DNA from: Streptomyces sp. NBC_00663
GTDB lineage: Bacteria; Actinomycetota; Actinomycetes; Streptomycetales; Streptomycetaceae
Direction of reading: 5' to 3'
Length of the DNA stretch: 64,000 bases
Assembly (NCBI RefSeq): GCF_036226885.1
Contig: NZ_CP109027.1
Span: 8,494,001 to 8,558,000, forward strand
Part shown: in pieces, positions 8,390 through 16,396 of the stretch
Layout of the letters: each line of letters starts with the position of its first letter
Numbering within the stretch: position 1 is the first letter of the stretch
Notes under the pieces: generated by a model
What the model was told of the DNA's origin: nothing
The model's database searches: none
The model's input: the letters and a program-made list of their open reading frames with translations, nothing else
Position numbers and translations under genes: made by a program

Positions 8390-9414
8390 GCGCTCGCCAG
8401 TCTCAGTTCGTCCGTCGGATACGGGGTCGTCCTGCTCTCCCACTGGAACCGGCGGTCGAAGTCACCCATCAAGGACGCTACGCGCGCGTGCCGGACGAGG
8501 ATGCTCGCCGCGGCCCGGGGGATGCCCCTGGGCCGCATGCCCTCGGCACAGGCCTCGATGAACGACCGCCGGTCGTCCGGACCGTAGCCGTGCAGCGCGA
8601 CGGTGAGCCAGTTCACCAGGTAGCTCGCCGTGTAGGCGCGGTCGTAGTGACGGTGCCGCGCGAAGAAGTCGCGCTCCTGCGGGGCCAGTTGGAAGCGGGC
8701 GGAGAGGGAGAGGCCGTAGTCGGCGAGGTAGAGCTGCCGGCCGTCGGTGAGGATGTTCTTGAAGTGGGCGTCGAAATGCAGGAGTTCGCGCGCGTGGAGG
8801 AAGTCGGTGACGGACCGCAGGCCCCGCTCCACGAGGGAGCAGGCGCGGTCGGCGTGACTGGTGCGCAACTGGGCGTCGAACCAGTCGTGCAGGGTGTACG
8901 GCACGTACTCCAGGAAGAGCGTCAGACTCGCGGACGCCGTCCGCAGCCCTTCGACGCGCTCGCGCACGCCCGGACCCCAGTACGCCACCGTCCGCTCCAC
9001 ATCGGCCAGTTCGGCCGGAAGCGGCTGGGGCGAGTCGGGCAGCACCCGCCAGTGGTGCAGCAGCGGGAACCCGGTGTACTTGCCGGACAGCACCCAGTCG
9101 GTCGTCATCGTGTGCACGGCCAGCTCACGCCACGCCCCGAAGCCCGGGGCTCCGACCGTTCCGATGCCGTAGTGGCAGTAGGTCGGCATGGCGAAGACGT
9201 TCGCCGTGGACCGCACATGGTTCGGGTGCCGCTCGATGTCGGTGAGCGGCACCCGTTTCACGAACACCGGTCTGCCGGCCACCTCGACGAGCGTGGCCCG
9301 GCCGCCGATTCCGGTGCCCAATGGCCGCCCCGACTCCACGAGGCCGGTGAGGTCGTGGTCGTCGAGGCGGGCCAGGGACAGGCCGATGTCGGAATGCGCG
9401 GTCAAGCGGTTCAC
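8386..9414 (-). CDS. protein-kinase-like (APH/RIO-type) phosphotransferase
   Basis: A 342-residue protein with the kinase fold. It has a glycine loop region near GIGGRATLVEVAGRPVFVKRV (Lys in VFVKRV), the catalytic loop HFDAHFKNIL near residue 210 (Asp then Asn) and a DFG-like LADYGL. It looks like the atypical serine/threonine or small-molecule kinases found in actinomycetes, and the substrate is unknown. The gene starts inside the stop of the upstream M20 peptidase gene (ATGA overlap), so the two are translationally coupled. Its 3' end overlaps the convergent NUDIX fusion by four bases. Confidence 0.75.
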   Translation of the reverse strand: MNRLTAHSDIGLSLARLDDHDLTGLVESGRPLGTGIGGRATLVEVAGRPVFVKRVPLTDIERHPNHVRSTANVFAMPTYCHYGIGTVGAPGFGAWRELAVHTMTTDWVLSGKYTGFPLLHHWRVLPDSPQPLPAELADVERTVAYWGPGVRERVEGLRTASASLTLFLEYVPYTLHDWFDAQLRTSHADRACSLVERGLRSVTDFLHARELLHFDAHFKNILTDGRQLYLADYGLSLSARFQLAPQERDFFARHRHYDRAYTASYLVNWLTVALHGYGPDDRRSFIEACAEGMRPRGIPRAAASILVRHARVASLMGDFDRRFQWESRTTPYPTDELRLASA

Positions 9415-10766
9415 ATCGCCGCGTAGTTGCGCAGGAACAGGGCCTCCGCCACCGACAGCCGCTCCAACTCCTCAGGAGAGACGCTCTCGTTGACCGCATG
9501 GATCTGCGCCTCCGGCTCGCTCAGGCCGATCAGGAGGATCTCCGCGCCCGGGTAGAGCGCGGCGAGGGTGTTGCACAGCGGGATGGAGCCGCCCTGGCCG
9601 GCGTACTGCATCTCCTGACCCGGGTACGCCACCGACATCGCCTCGGCCATCGCCGTGTACGCCGGGCTGGTCGGGTCGGCGCTGAAGGGCTGGCCCTGGC
9701 CGACCTGCTCGGTGCGCACCCGGGCGCCCCACGGCGTACGCGTCTCCAGATGCGCCTGGAGCAGCTTCGTCGCCTCGGCGGCGTCCGTGCCCGGCGGCAC
9801 CCGCAGGCTCACCAGCGCCCTGGCGCCCGCCTGCACGGACGGGGTGGCGCCGACGACCGGCGGGCAGTCGATGCCGAGGACCGTCACGGCCGGGCGCGCC
9901 CAGATACGGTCGGCGACCGTGCCGGAGCCGATCAGCTCCACTCCGTCCAGCACCTTCGCGTCCTGCCGGAACTGCTCCTCGTCGTACTGCAAACCGTCCC
10001 ACGCCGTCTCGGGGGCGAGCCCGTCGACCGTCGTCGAACCGTCCTCCGCCCGCAGCGAGTCCAGTACGCGGATCAGCGCGGCCAGCGCGTCGGGCGCCGC
10101 GCCGCCGAACTGGCCGGAGTGCAGGTTGCCCGCGAGGGTGTCTACCTGGACGCGGACCAGGGTCATGCCGCGCAGGGTGGTCGTCACCGTCGGCAGGCCG
10201 ACGCGGAAGTTGCCCGCGTCCCCGATCACGATGGTGTCGGCCTCCAGCAGGTCCGGGTGTGCCTCGGCGTACCGCTCCAGACCGCCCGTGCCCATCTCCT
10301 CCGAGCCCTCGGCGATCACCTTGACGTGCACCGGCACGCCGCCGTTCGCCTTCAGGGCGCGCAGGGCCAGTAGGTGCATGATCACGCCGCCCTTGCAGTC
10401 GGCGGCCCCGCGCCCGTACCAGCGGCCCTCCCGCTCGGTCAGCTCGAACGGCGGAGTCGTCCAGGCGTTCTCGTCCAGCGGCGGCTGCACGTCGTAGTGC
10501 GCGTACAGCAGGACCGTCTTCGCACCCTCGGGGCCGGGCAGGTAGCCGTACACGGACTGGGTGCCGTCCGGGGTGTCGAGCAGCGCCACGTCCTGGAAAC
10601 CCTCGGCGGTGAGCGCGTCCGCGACCCAGCGGGCGGCGCCCTCGCTCTCGCTCCGAGGGAACTGGTCGAAGTCCGCCACCGACTTGAACGCCACCAGTTC
10701 GGTGAGCTCCGCCTTCGCCCGGGGCATCAGCGAGGCGACGGTCTCGGCGACCGGATTCGACGACAT
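9411..10766 (-). CDS. M20-family dipeptidase/metallopeptidase
   Basis: A 451-residue cytosolic zinc peptidase that probably hydrolyses dipeptides or acylated amino acids. Metal-site motifs are all present: the His of LLYAHYDVQPP, the bridging Asp of GRGAADCKGG, the catalytic Glu of AEGSEEMGTGG, Asp of GDAGNF, and the late His of QIHAVNES. A dimerisation lid domain lies between. The start MSSNPVAETV is preceded by a purine-rich AAGGAGCG sequence. The frame extends far upstream, but that part is antisense to another gene. It is coupled to the downstream kinase-like gene. Confidence 0.93.
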   Translation of the reverse strand: MSSNPVAETVASLMPRAKAELTELVAFKSVADFDQFPRSESEGAARWVADALTAEGFQDVALLDTPDGTQSVYGYLPGPEGAKTVLLYAHYDVQPPLDENAWTTPPFELTEREGRWYGRGAADCKGGVIMHLLALRALKANGGVPVHVKVIAEGSEEMGTGGLERYAEAHPDLLEADTIVIGDAGNFRVGLPTVTTTLRGMTLVRVQVDTLAGNLHSGQFGGAAPDALAALIRVLDSLRAEDGSTTVDGLAPETAWDGLQYDEEQFRQDAKVLDGVELIGSGTVADRIWARPAVTVLGIDCPPVVGATPSVQAGARALVSLRVPPGTDAAEATKLLQAHLETRTPWGARVRTEQVGQGQPFSADPTSPAYTAMAEAMSVAYPGQEMQYAGQGGSIPLCNTLAALYPGAEILLIGLSEPEAQIHAVNESVSPEELERLSVAEALFLRNYAAM

Positions 10767-10898
10767 GGGCACGCTCCTTGTAGGTGCGACGTTGTACGTA
10801 TGGGTGGGGAGATCCTCCCACAGTGGCCTGCGGCGATGGCGGTCGTAGGATGCACAAGGCAGCAGCGGCAAGCGGCTTGATCGGAGCAGTAGACCATC

Positions 10899-12158
10899 GT
10901 GACCAGCGAGAACTCTTCGGCGGACGACGCCCGGCAGGTGTGGGACGTCGTCGTGGTGGGCGCGGGACCCGCGGGGGCCTCGGCCGCCTATGCGGCGGCC
11001 GTCGCCGGGCGGCGTGTGCTGTTGCTGGAGAAGGCGGAGCTGCCCCGTTACAAAACGTGCGGCGGCGGCATCATCGGTCCCTCGCGCGACTCCCTGCCAC
11101 CGGGCTTCGAACTGCCCTTCAGGGACCGGGTGCACGCGGTGACGTTCTCGCACAACGGCCGCTTCACCCGCACCCGCCGCTCCAAGCAGATGCTGTTCGG
11201 GCTGATCAACCGGCCCGAGTTCGACCAGCAGCTCGTCGAGCACGCCCAGAAGGCGGGCGCCGAGCTGCGTACGGGCGCCACCGTCCAGCGCGTCGAGCAG
11301 CACGGCTCGGCGGTCCCGGACCGGCGCACGGTCGCCGTCGTCCTCCAGGGCGGCGAGACGCTGCTCGCCCATGCCGTGGTCGGTGCGGACGGCAGCGCCA
11401 GCCGCATAGGAGCACATGTCGGGGTGAAGCTCGACCAGGTCGACCTCGGCCTGGAGGCGGAGATCCCGGTGCCGGACACCGTCGCGGAGGACTGGCGCGG
11501 GCGGGTGCTCATCGACTGGGGGCCGATGCCGGGCAGTTACGGCTGGGTGTTCCCCAAGGGCGACACCCTCACGGTCGGGGTCATCTCCGCGCGCGGTGAA
11601 GGCGCCGCCACCAAGCGGTACTTGGAGGACTTCATCGCCCGGCTCGGCCTCGCCGGCTTCGAACCGAGCATCTCCTCCGGGCATTTGACCCGCTGCCGCG
11701 CCGACGACTCGCCCCTGTCGCGGGGGCGGGTGCTGGTGTGCGGGGACGCGGCCGGGCTCCTTGAGCCGTGGACCCGCGAGGGCATCTCGTTCGCGCTGCG
11801 TTCGGGGCGGCTCGCGGGGGAGTGGGCGGTGCGGATCGCCGAGGCGCACGACGCCGTGGACACCCGGCGCCAGGCCCTGAACTACGCCTTCGCGATCAAG
11901 GCCGGGCTGGGCGTGGAGATGAGCGTCGGCAGGCGTCTGCTGCTGGCGTTCGAGCGTCGTCCGGGGCTGTTCCACGCCGCGCTGACCGGGCTCCGGCCGG
12001 CCTGGCGGGCGTTCATGGAGATCACCCGCGGGTCGACTTCGCTGGGTGAGATGGTGCGGGGGCGTCCGATGGCGCAGCGGGCGCTGGCGGCGCTGGACCG
12101 GCGGATCGGTCTTGCTGCGCCGACGGCTGCTCCCGCCGACGGTGAGGCGGGCTCCTGA
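10899..12158 (+). CDS. geranylgeranyl-reductase-family FAD-dependent oxidoreductase
   Basis: A 419-residue flavoprotein. The N-terminal dinucleotide motif VVVGAGPAGASAAYAAA and VLLLEKAELPRYKTCGGGI fit the geranylgeranyl reductase/ChlP family, with the second FAD motif VCGDAAGLLEPWTREGISFALRSGRLA near residue 285. Family members saturate prenyl chains or act as halogenase/hydroxylase-like enzymes. In Streptomyces a role in menaquinone or isoprenoid reduction is common. The GTG start has a GGAG sequence upstream. It is divergent from the M20 peptidase. No terpenoid genes are nearby, so the substrate is open. Confidence 0.87.
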   Translation: MTSENSSADDARQVWDVVVVGAGPAGASAAYAAAVAGRRVLLLEKAELPRYKTCGGGIIGPSRDSLPPGFELPFRDRVHAVTFSHNGRFTRTRRSKQMLFGLINRPEFDQQLVEHAQKAGAELRTGATVQRVEQHGSAVPDRRTVAVVLQGGETLLAHAVVGADGSASRIGAHVGVKLDQVDLGLEAEIPVPDTVAEDWRGRVLIDWGPMPGSYGWVFPKGDTLTVGVISARGEGAATKRYLEDFIARLGLAGFEPSISSGHLTRCRADDSPLSRGRVLVCGDAAGLLEPWTREGISFALRSGRLAGEWAVRIAEAHDAVDTRRQALNYAFAIKAGLGVEMSVGRRLLLAFERRPGLFHAALTGLRPAWRAFMEITRGSTSLGEMVRGRPMAQRALAALDRRIGLAAPTAAPADGEAGS

Positions 12159-12615
12159 CGTACGGGGCCTGTGGGTGAGGTGGGGCGCCGGCCGGTGAGG
12201 CGGGCGCTGTGGCGCCGACCAGTGAGGCGGCGTCCGCCGGGGACGGGTGGGGTCAGCGGTGACGTGGTTGGTGCCGACCGCTGAAGCGTCGTACCGGCGG
12301 TGAAGCGTCGTGCCAGCGGTGAAGCGGCACGTCGGCCTCTCGTGCGGGGCGTCAGACTCGGCGCGTGGCGGCGGCCGAGGGTGGCCGGGGTCGGTGGCGG
12401 AGCGTGGTTCTGGCCGACTGGGGGCGCTTGGCCGGTGGCTGGGTGTCGAACACGCTGGACACGGCAGCCGGGCCGGTGGGCGTCGTCGCCCGTCCTTTGC
12501 CTGTCCCCGGTTTGGTCGGCCTGTTGTAGTGCGGGGTGTCGGCCTGTGGTGCGTACGCGTCCGCCGTGGAGGGGGCGTCACCGGCGGAGCGTCGCGGCGG
12601 TCGTGGTGAGCGGTG
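12159..12615. other. 457-bp intergenic region with degenerate short repeats
   Basis: No convincing gene is seen. The left part repeats a GGTGAGGCGGG-like word several times. At 12270-12336 a unit near GCGGTGAAGCGTCGTGCCA occurs three times in tandem with mismatches. The rest is GC-rich and without clear promoter or hairpin. Confidence 0.6.
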
Positions 12616-13071
12616 TCAGCTCGTGATCGTGATCCGGAAGACCGGGTGGTCGGGGGCGATGCGGCGCATGTCGGCGTCGGGGGAGTCGGGGCCGACGCCG
12701 TCGAAGAAGACGCCGACCTCGGCCTTCCAGCGCTTGAGGTAGGCGCGCAGCAGCGGGACCTTGTCGTCGTCGGCGACCTCGACGGCGGTGAACACGTCGA
12801 CGTTCTTGCCGAGGTGCAGCTCTCCGCCGCCGGCGGCGCGCATGTTGTGCGTCCACTGGACGTGACCGCGCGGGGCGAGGAGGTACTGCTGTCCGTCGAC
12901 GGTCAGCAGGTTCACGGGGGTGGTCCGCCATTCGCCGCTCTTGCGGCCGCGGACGGCGAGGACCCGGGAGCCCCAGACGCTGAGGCCGCGGCGGGTCAGC
13001 CAGGCCACGAGGCGGTTGAAGACGTTGACGGTGAACCAGCCGGGCTTCTTGACGTGCGTGGACTCGGACAT
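12616..13071 (-). CDS. nitroreductase-family deazaflavin (F420)-dependent protein
   Basis: A 151-residue protein of the DUF385/Ddn-like split-barrel family that binds F420 and reduces quinones or nitro compounds. The pattern RVLAVRGRKSGEWRTTPVNLL, then a segment with GHVQWTHNMRAAGGGEL, is typical. The chosen ATG has GGGGACC just before it. An upstream in-frame ATG would place the N-terminus across the operator array and is rejected. It is divergent from a TetR regulator across a region packed with repeated operators, so it is probably a target of that regulator. Confidence 0.88.
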   Translation of the reverse strand: MSESTHVKKPGWFTVNVFNRLVAWLTRRGLSVWGSRVLAVRGRKSGEWRTTPVNLLTVDGQQYLLAPRGHVQWTHNMRAAGGGELHLGKNVDVFTAVEVADDDKVPLLRAYLKRWKAEVGVFFDGVGPDSPDADMRRIAPDHPVFRITITS

Positions 13072-13094
13072 GAGGTCCCCCAGGGTTTTGTGGA

Positions 13095-13222
13095 GCACCG
13101 CTCTCTTTTGTGAGCGGTGCTCTCGCTTGGCCTTCAGTCTGCACCGGATCGGTGCTCCAAAGCAAGAGCAGTGCTCTCGATTTATATCGGTGCTCTCGTT
13201 TGTGTGCACTGCTCTCCTTTCA
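13095..13222. promoter_or_regulatory. operator array in the TetR/F420-reductase divergent region
   Basis: A 16-17-bp word near GCGGTGCTCTCGTTT occurs five times in the same orientation, starting at 13095, 13114, 13168, 13187 and 13206. Spacings are 19, 54, 19 and 19 bp, about two helical turns. An inverted pair GCACCGGATCGGTGC lies at 13141-13155. The first two copies also form a dyad GAGCACCGCTC/GAGCGGTGCTC. These are probable binding sites of the adjacent TetR protein and cover both promoters. Confidence 0.75.
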
Positions 13223-13238
13223 TGGGACACTTGCACTC

Positions 13239-13949
13239 ATGAGCCCCGCAGACGACAGCACCCCCCGCGGCGCCCGAGCGCGCGCCCGCATCGAAGTCAC
13301 CGCGGCCATCAAGGACGAGGCGCGCAGACAACTCGCGGTCGACGGCGCCGCCAAGCTCTCGCTGCGGGCCGTGGCACGCGAGCTCGGCATGGTCTCCTCC
13401 GCGCTCTACCGCTACTTCCCCAGCCGCGACGACCTCCTCACCGCGCTCATCATCGACGCCTACAACTCCCTCGGCGAGAGCGCGGAAGCCGCACATCACA
13501 AGACCGCGGGCGCCGCGCCCGCTCAGCGCTGGGTCACGGTCTGCGAGGCGGTGCGCGGCTGGGCGCTCGGGAACCCACACGAGTACGCGCTGATCTACGG
13601 TTCCCCGGTGCCCGGATACAGCGCCCCCCAGGCGACCGTCCCGGCCGCCTCCCGCGTCGGGCTGCTCCTCATCGCCATCACCCGCGAGGCGTATCAGGGC
13701 CGCGGCCTCGCCAAGCCCCGGCTGCCCGCCGAACTGCGCCCCGAGGCCGAGCGCATGACCGCCGACCTCGCCCCCGACCTCCCCCCGGAGACGGTCACCG
13801 CACTCGTGGCGGCCTGGGCCCAGCTGTACGGACTGATCGGGTTCGAACTGTTCGGGCAGTTCAACCGGGTGGTCGAGGACCGGGCGACGTTCTTCCGCCA
13901 CGCGGTGGGCGAACTCGCCCATGGAGTCGGGCTGGTGTACGCCGCCTAG
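13239..13949 (+). CDS. TetR-family regulator with TetR_C_33-like domain
   Basis: A 236-residue repressor. The N-terminal HTH is seen in AAIKDEARRQLAVDGAAKLSLRAVARELGMVSSALYRYFPSRDDLL (residues 20-65). The C-terminal part with WVTVCEAVRGWALGNPHEYALIYGSPVPGY is typical of actinobacterial TetR proteins with a WHG-type effector domain. The ATG at 13239 begins just after the operator array. The frame is open upstream, but that would run through the operators. It is divergent from the F420-dependent reductase gene, its likely target. Confidence 0.9.
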   Translation: MSPADDSTPRGARARARIEVTAAIKDEARRQLAVDGAAKLSLRAVARELGMVSSALYRYFPSRDDLLTALIIDAYNSLGESAEAAHHKTAGAAPAQRWVTVCEAVRGWALGNPHEYALIYGSPVPGYSAPQATVPAASRVGLLLIAITREAYQGRGLAKPRLPAELRPEAERMTADLAPDLPPETVTALVAAWAQLYGLIGFELFGQFNRVVEDRATFFRHAVGELAHGVGLVYAA

Positions 13950-14010
13950 GGGACGTGGACCGGGCGCGGCCGAATGAGGGCGGTGGGTCCTGGAGGGCGG
14001 GGCCGAGGCC

Positions 14011-14091
14011 GCCGTACCTCGTGGTGATGACCGTCGTACTTCGTGGTCTGACCGCCGTACCTCGTGGTCAGACCCCCGTACTTCCCCGGGA
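14011..14091 (+). repeat. about 21-bp tandem repeats upstream of the sensor kinase
   Basis: Three units near GCCGTACCTCGTGGTCTGACC start at 14011, 14033 and 14054, and a fourth half-conserved unit starts at 14075. Spacing is two helical turns. They sit just upstream of the kinase promoter and are probable direct-repeat binding sites, for example for the cognate response regulator. Confidence 0.7.
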
Positions 14092-14141
14092 GTACCCGTG
14101 ATGACCTCGCCCGGCTGACGCCCCGCGCGGGCGGTGGCGTC

Positions 14142-14147
14142 TAGCGT
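14142..14147 (+). promoter_or_regulatory. -10 box, likely leaderless promoter
   Basis: TAGCGT ends seven bases before the ATG of the sensor kinase, so transcription should start at or next to the start codon and give a leaderless message. Confidence 0.55.
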
Positions 14148-14154
14148 GGCGGGC

Positions 14155-15393
14155 ATGGACGAGCAGCGCGTGCGCGGAGGCGGTCCGCCGCTGTGGTGGC
14201 GGCACGGGCCGCCGTGGTGGAACCGGTGGGGCGACGAGGGCGGCGCCTCCCGCTGGCCCTGGCCCTCCACCGTGCTGATCACGGCCTTCGTGCTCGGCGG
14301 GTCCCGTTTCGCGGCCCAGGAGCAGATGGGCGACCGGGCGCCGCTCGACACCTTCGCGCGCGTGCTGCTCGTCCTCGCGGCGGGGCTGCTGCTGTGGCGG
14401 CACCGGTACCCGGTGGTCGTCGTGTTCGGCACGGCCGCCGCCACGATGCTCTATCTCGGCGCCGGATATCCCTATGGTCCCGTCTTCGTGGCCGTCGCGG
14501 TGGCCTGCTTCAGCGCCATCGTCGCCGGACACCGTACGGCCGCCTGGACCGCGCTCGGCCTGCTCTGGGTGGGGCATGTGCTGGTGGCCCACTGGCTCTA
14601 CCAGTGGCTGCCGCCGTCCGGGGACGCGGCCGCCTCCTGGGGGTCGCAGGGCGTGGTCGCGGCGTGGGCCGTCGCGATCGTGGCGGTGGCGGAACTGGCC
14701 CGGACCCGGCGGGAGCAGCGGGCGCGGGAGCGGGCCGAGCGGGCGCAGGCGGCGCGGCGGCGGGCCGACGAGGAGCGGCTGCGGATCGCCCGCGAACTGC
14801 ACGACGTCCTCGCCCACAGCATCTCCGTGATCAATGTGCAGGCCGGCGTCGGCCTCGCCCTCCTGGACAGTGATCCCGAACAGACCCGCACCGCGCTCAC
14901 CACCATCAAGGCCGCCAGCAAGGAGGCGCTCGGCGAGGTCCGCCAGGTCCTCGACACCCTGCGCACGCCCGGAGACGCGCCCCGCGCCCCCGCCCCCGGG
15001 CTCGGCCGGCTGCCCGAGCTGGTGGAGCAGGCCGCGCGCACCGGCCTGACCGTGGCGGTCGAGGGCACGACGCCCGAGCTGCCGCCCGGCATGGACCTCG
15101 CCGCGTTCCGCATCGTCCAGGAAGCCCTCACCAACGTCGTACGGCACTCGGGATCGCGGCACGCGCGCGTGCGCCTCGATTCGGGGGACGGTACGGCGCT
15201 ACGGCTGTGTGTCGACGACGACGGTCCCGCGACCGGCGCCGAGGCGGGCGGCAGCGGCAACGGGCTGGCCGGAATGCGGGAGCGGGCCGCCGCGCTGGGT
15301 GGCACGATCGAGGCGGGACCGCGGCCCGACGGGGGCTTCCGGGTGCTCGCCGTACTGCCGTTGCAGGTCAACGCCAAGGAGGACGACCGGTGA
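14155..15393 (+). CDS. sensor histidine kinase, NarL/DesK class
   Basis: A 412-residue membrane sensor. About five hydrophobic segments lie between residues 38 and 185, then a coiled charged linker, the HisKA_3 dimerisation box with phospho-acceptor His216 in RIARELHDVLAHSIS, and an HATPase_c domain (AFRIVQEALTNVVRHS, then GNGLAGMRERAAALGG). It has almost no extracytoplasmic loop, so it probably senses the membrane or an intramembrane signal. The ATG at 14155 is favoured by the TAGCGT box just ahead. The stop overlaps the start of the response regulator (GTGA), showing coupling. Confidence 0.95.
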   Translation: MDEQRVRGGGPPLWWRHGPPWWNRWGDEGGASRWPWPSTVLITAFVLGGSRFAAQEQMGDRAPLDTFARVLLVLAAGLLLWRHRYPVVVVFGTAAATMLYLGAGYPYGPVFVAVAVACFSAIVAGHRTAAWTALGLLWVGHVLVAHWLYQWLPPSGDAAASWGSQGVVAAWAVAIVAVAELARTRREQRARERAERAQAARRRADEERLRIARELHDVLAHSISVINVQAGVGLALLDSDPEQTRTALTTIKAASKEALGEVRQVLDTLRTPGDAPRAPAPGLGRLPELVEQAARTGLTVAVEGTTPELPPGMDLAAFRIVQEALTNVVRHSGSRHARVRLDSGDGTALRLCVDDDGPATGAEAGGSGNGLAGMRERAAALGGTIEAGPRPDGGFRVLAVLPLQVNAKEDDR

Positions 15394-16055
15394 TCCGCGT
15401 ACTGCTCGCCGACGACCAGTCACTGGTACGGGCCGGATTCCGCGCGCTGCTCGACGCGCAGCCGGACATCGAGGTGGCCGGGGAGGCGTCCGACGGTGAG
15501 GAGGCGCTGCGGATGGTGCGCGAACTCCGCCCCGACGTCGTCCTGATGGACATCCGCATGCCGGTGCTCGACGGGCTCGCCGCGACCCGTGGGATCACGG
15601 GTGACGGCGAGCTGGGGGACGTGAAGGTGGTCATGCTGACGACCTTCGAGCTCGACGAGTACGTCTTCGAGGCGATCCGGTCGGGCGCCTCCGGGTTTCT
15701 GGTCAAGGACACCGAGCCGGAGGAACTCCTGCGCGCCGTACGGGCGGTGGTCGAGGGCGACGCGCTGCTGTCGCCGGGTGTGACGCGCCGGCTGATCGCC
15801 GAGTTCGCGGCCCGCTCCAAGGAACCCGCGGCCGAGGGCGCCCTCGCGGGGCTCACGGAACGGGAGCGTGAGGTGATGGCCCTGGTCGGCATCGGGCTGT
15901 CCAACGAGGAGATCGCCCGGCGCCTGGTGGTCAGCCCGCTCACCGCGAAGACCCATGTGAGCCGGACGATGGTGAAGCTGGGCGCCCGCGACCGGGCCCA
16001 ACTCGTGGTGCTGGCCTACGAGTCGGGGTTGGTGCGGCCGGGCTGGCTGGGCTGA
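15390..16055 (+). CDS. NarL/FixJ-type response regulator
   Basis: A 221-residue DNA-binding response regulator, partner of the overlapping histidine kinase. The receiver domain has Asp8/Asp9, phosphorylation site Asp54 in VLMDIRMP, Thr84 and Lys106 in FLVKD. The C-terminal LuxR HTH begins LTEREREVMALVGIGLSNEEIARRL near residue 155. It probably binds direct repeats such as those upstream of its own operon (inference). The last 40 bp overlap the convergent small membrane-protein gene. Confidence 0.96.
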   Translation: MIRVLLADDQSLVRAGFRALLDAQPDIEVAGEASDGEEALRMVRELRPDVVLMDIRMPVLDGLAATRGITGDGELGDVKVVMLTTFELDEYVFEAIRSGASGFLVKDTEPEELLRAVRAVVEGDALLSPGVTRRLIAEFAARSKEPAAEGALAGLTEREREVMALVGIGLSNEEIARRLVVSPLTAKTHVSRTMVKLGARDRAQLVVLAYESGLVRPGWLG

Positions 16056-16303
16056 GAGGTGTCCCGGCGGAAGCGGAGCAGCACGCTGATGACCCGGGCC
16101 GCGAACAGCACGGGGGCGATCCCGAGTCCGAGGTGGATCAGCACCTTCTCCAACATCTCCGGCAGCTCGAAGAGCAACGCCGGCCCCGCGACCGCCCCGA
16201 ACACGACGGCCGCCGCGAACACCGCGCTGAACAGGGCGTAACCGATCTCGACCGTGATCGCGTCGCGCCTGGCCTTGTCCGGCCGTCCCCCGTATGTGGT
16301 CAT
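16016..16303 (-). CDS. small DUF6332-like membrane protein
   Basis: A 95-residue protein with a charged N-terminus (MTTYGGRPDKARRDAITVE) and two hydrophobic helices (about 20-43 and 50-72), then a basic tail. It looks like the two-helix Streptomyces membrane proteins of the DUF6332 type. The start is placed at the ATG before the conserved charged segment rather than the longer open frame. It is convergent with the response regulator gene and overlaps it by 40 bp. Function is unknown. Confidence 0.65.
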   Translation of the reverse strand: MTTYGGRPDKARRDAITVEIGYALFSAVFAAAVVFGAVAGPALLFELPEMLEKVLIHLGLGIAPVLFAARVISVLLRFRRDTSQPSQPGRTNPDS

Positions 16304-16396
16304 ACGACGAGTCTCACAGCCGTGTGCCCGGCAGAGCAAGCAGGCTCCGCCGGGCACTCCGAAGGACACGGCCGACGCCTGTCCGCCGGACAGGTC

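Noticed and set aside
9411..12581. A 1056-codon open frame on the minus strand reaching across the M20 peptidase and the flavoprotein gene
   Set aside because: Only the part from 10766 down has peptidase motifs. The rest is antisense to the geranylgeranyl-reductase-like gene, Arg/Pro-rich and caused by high GC.
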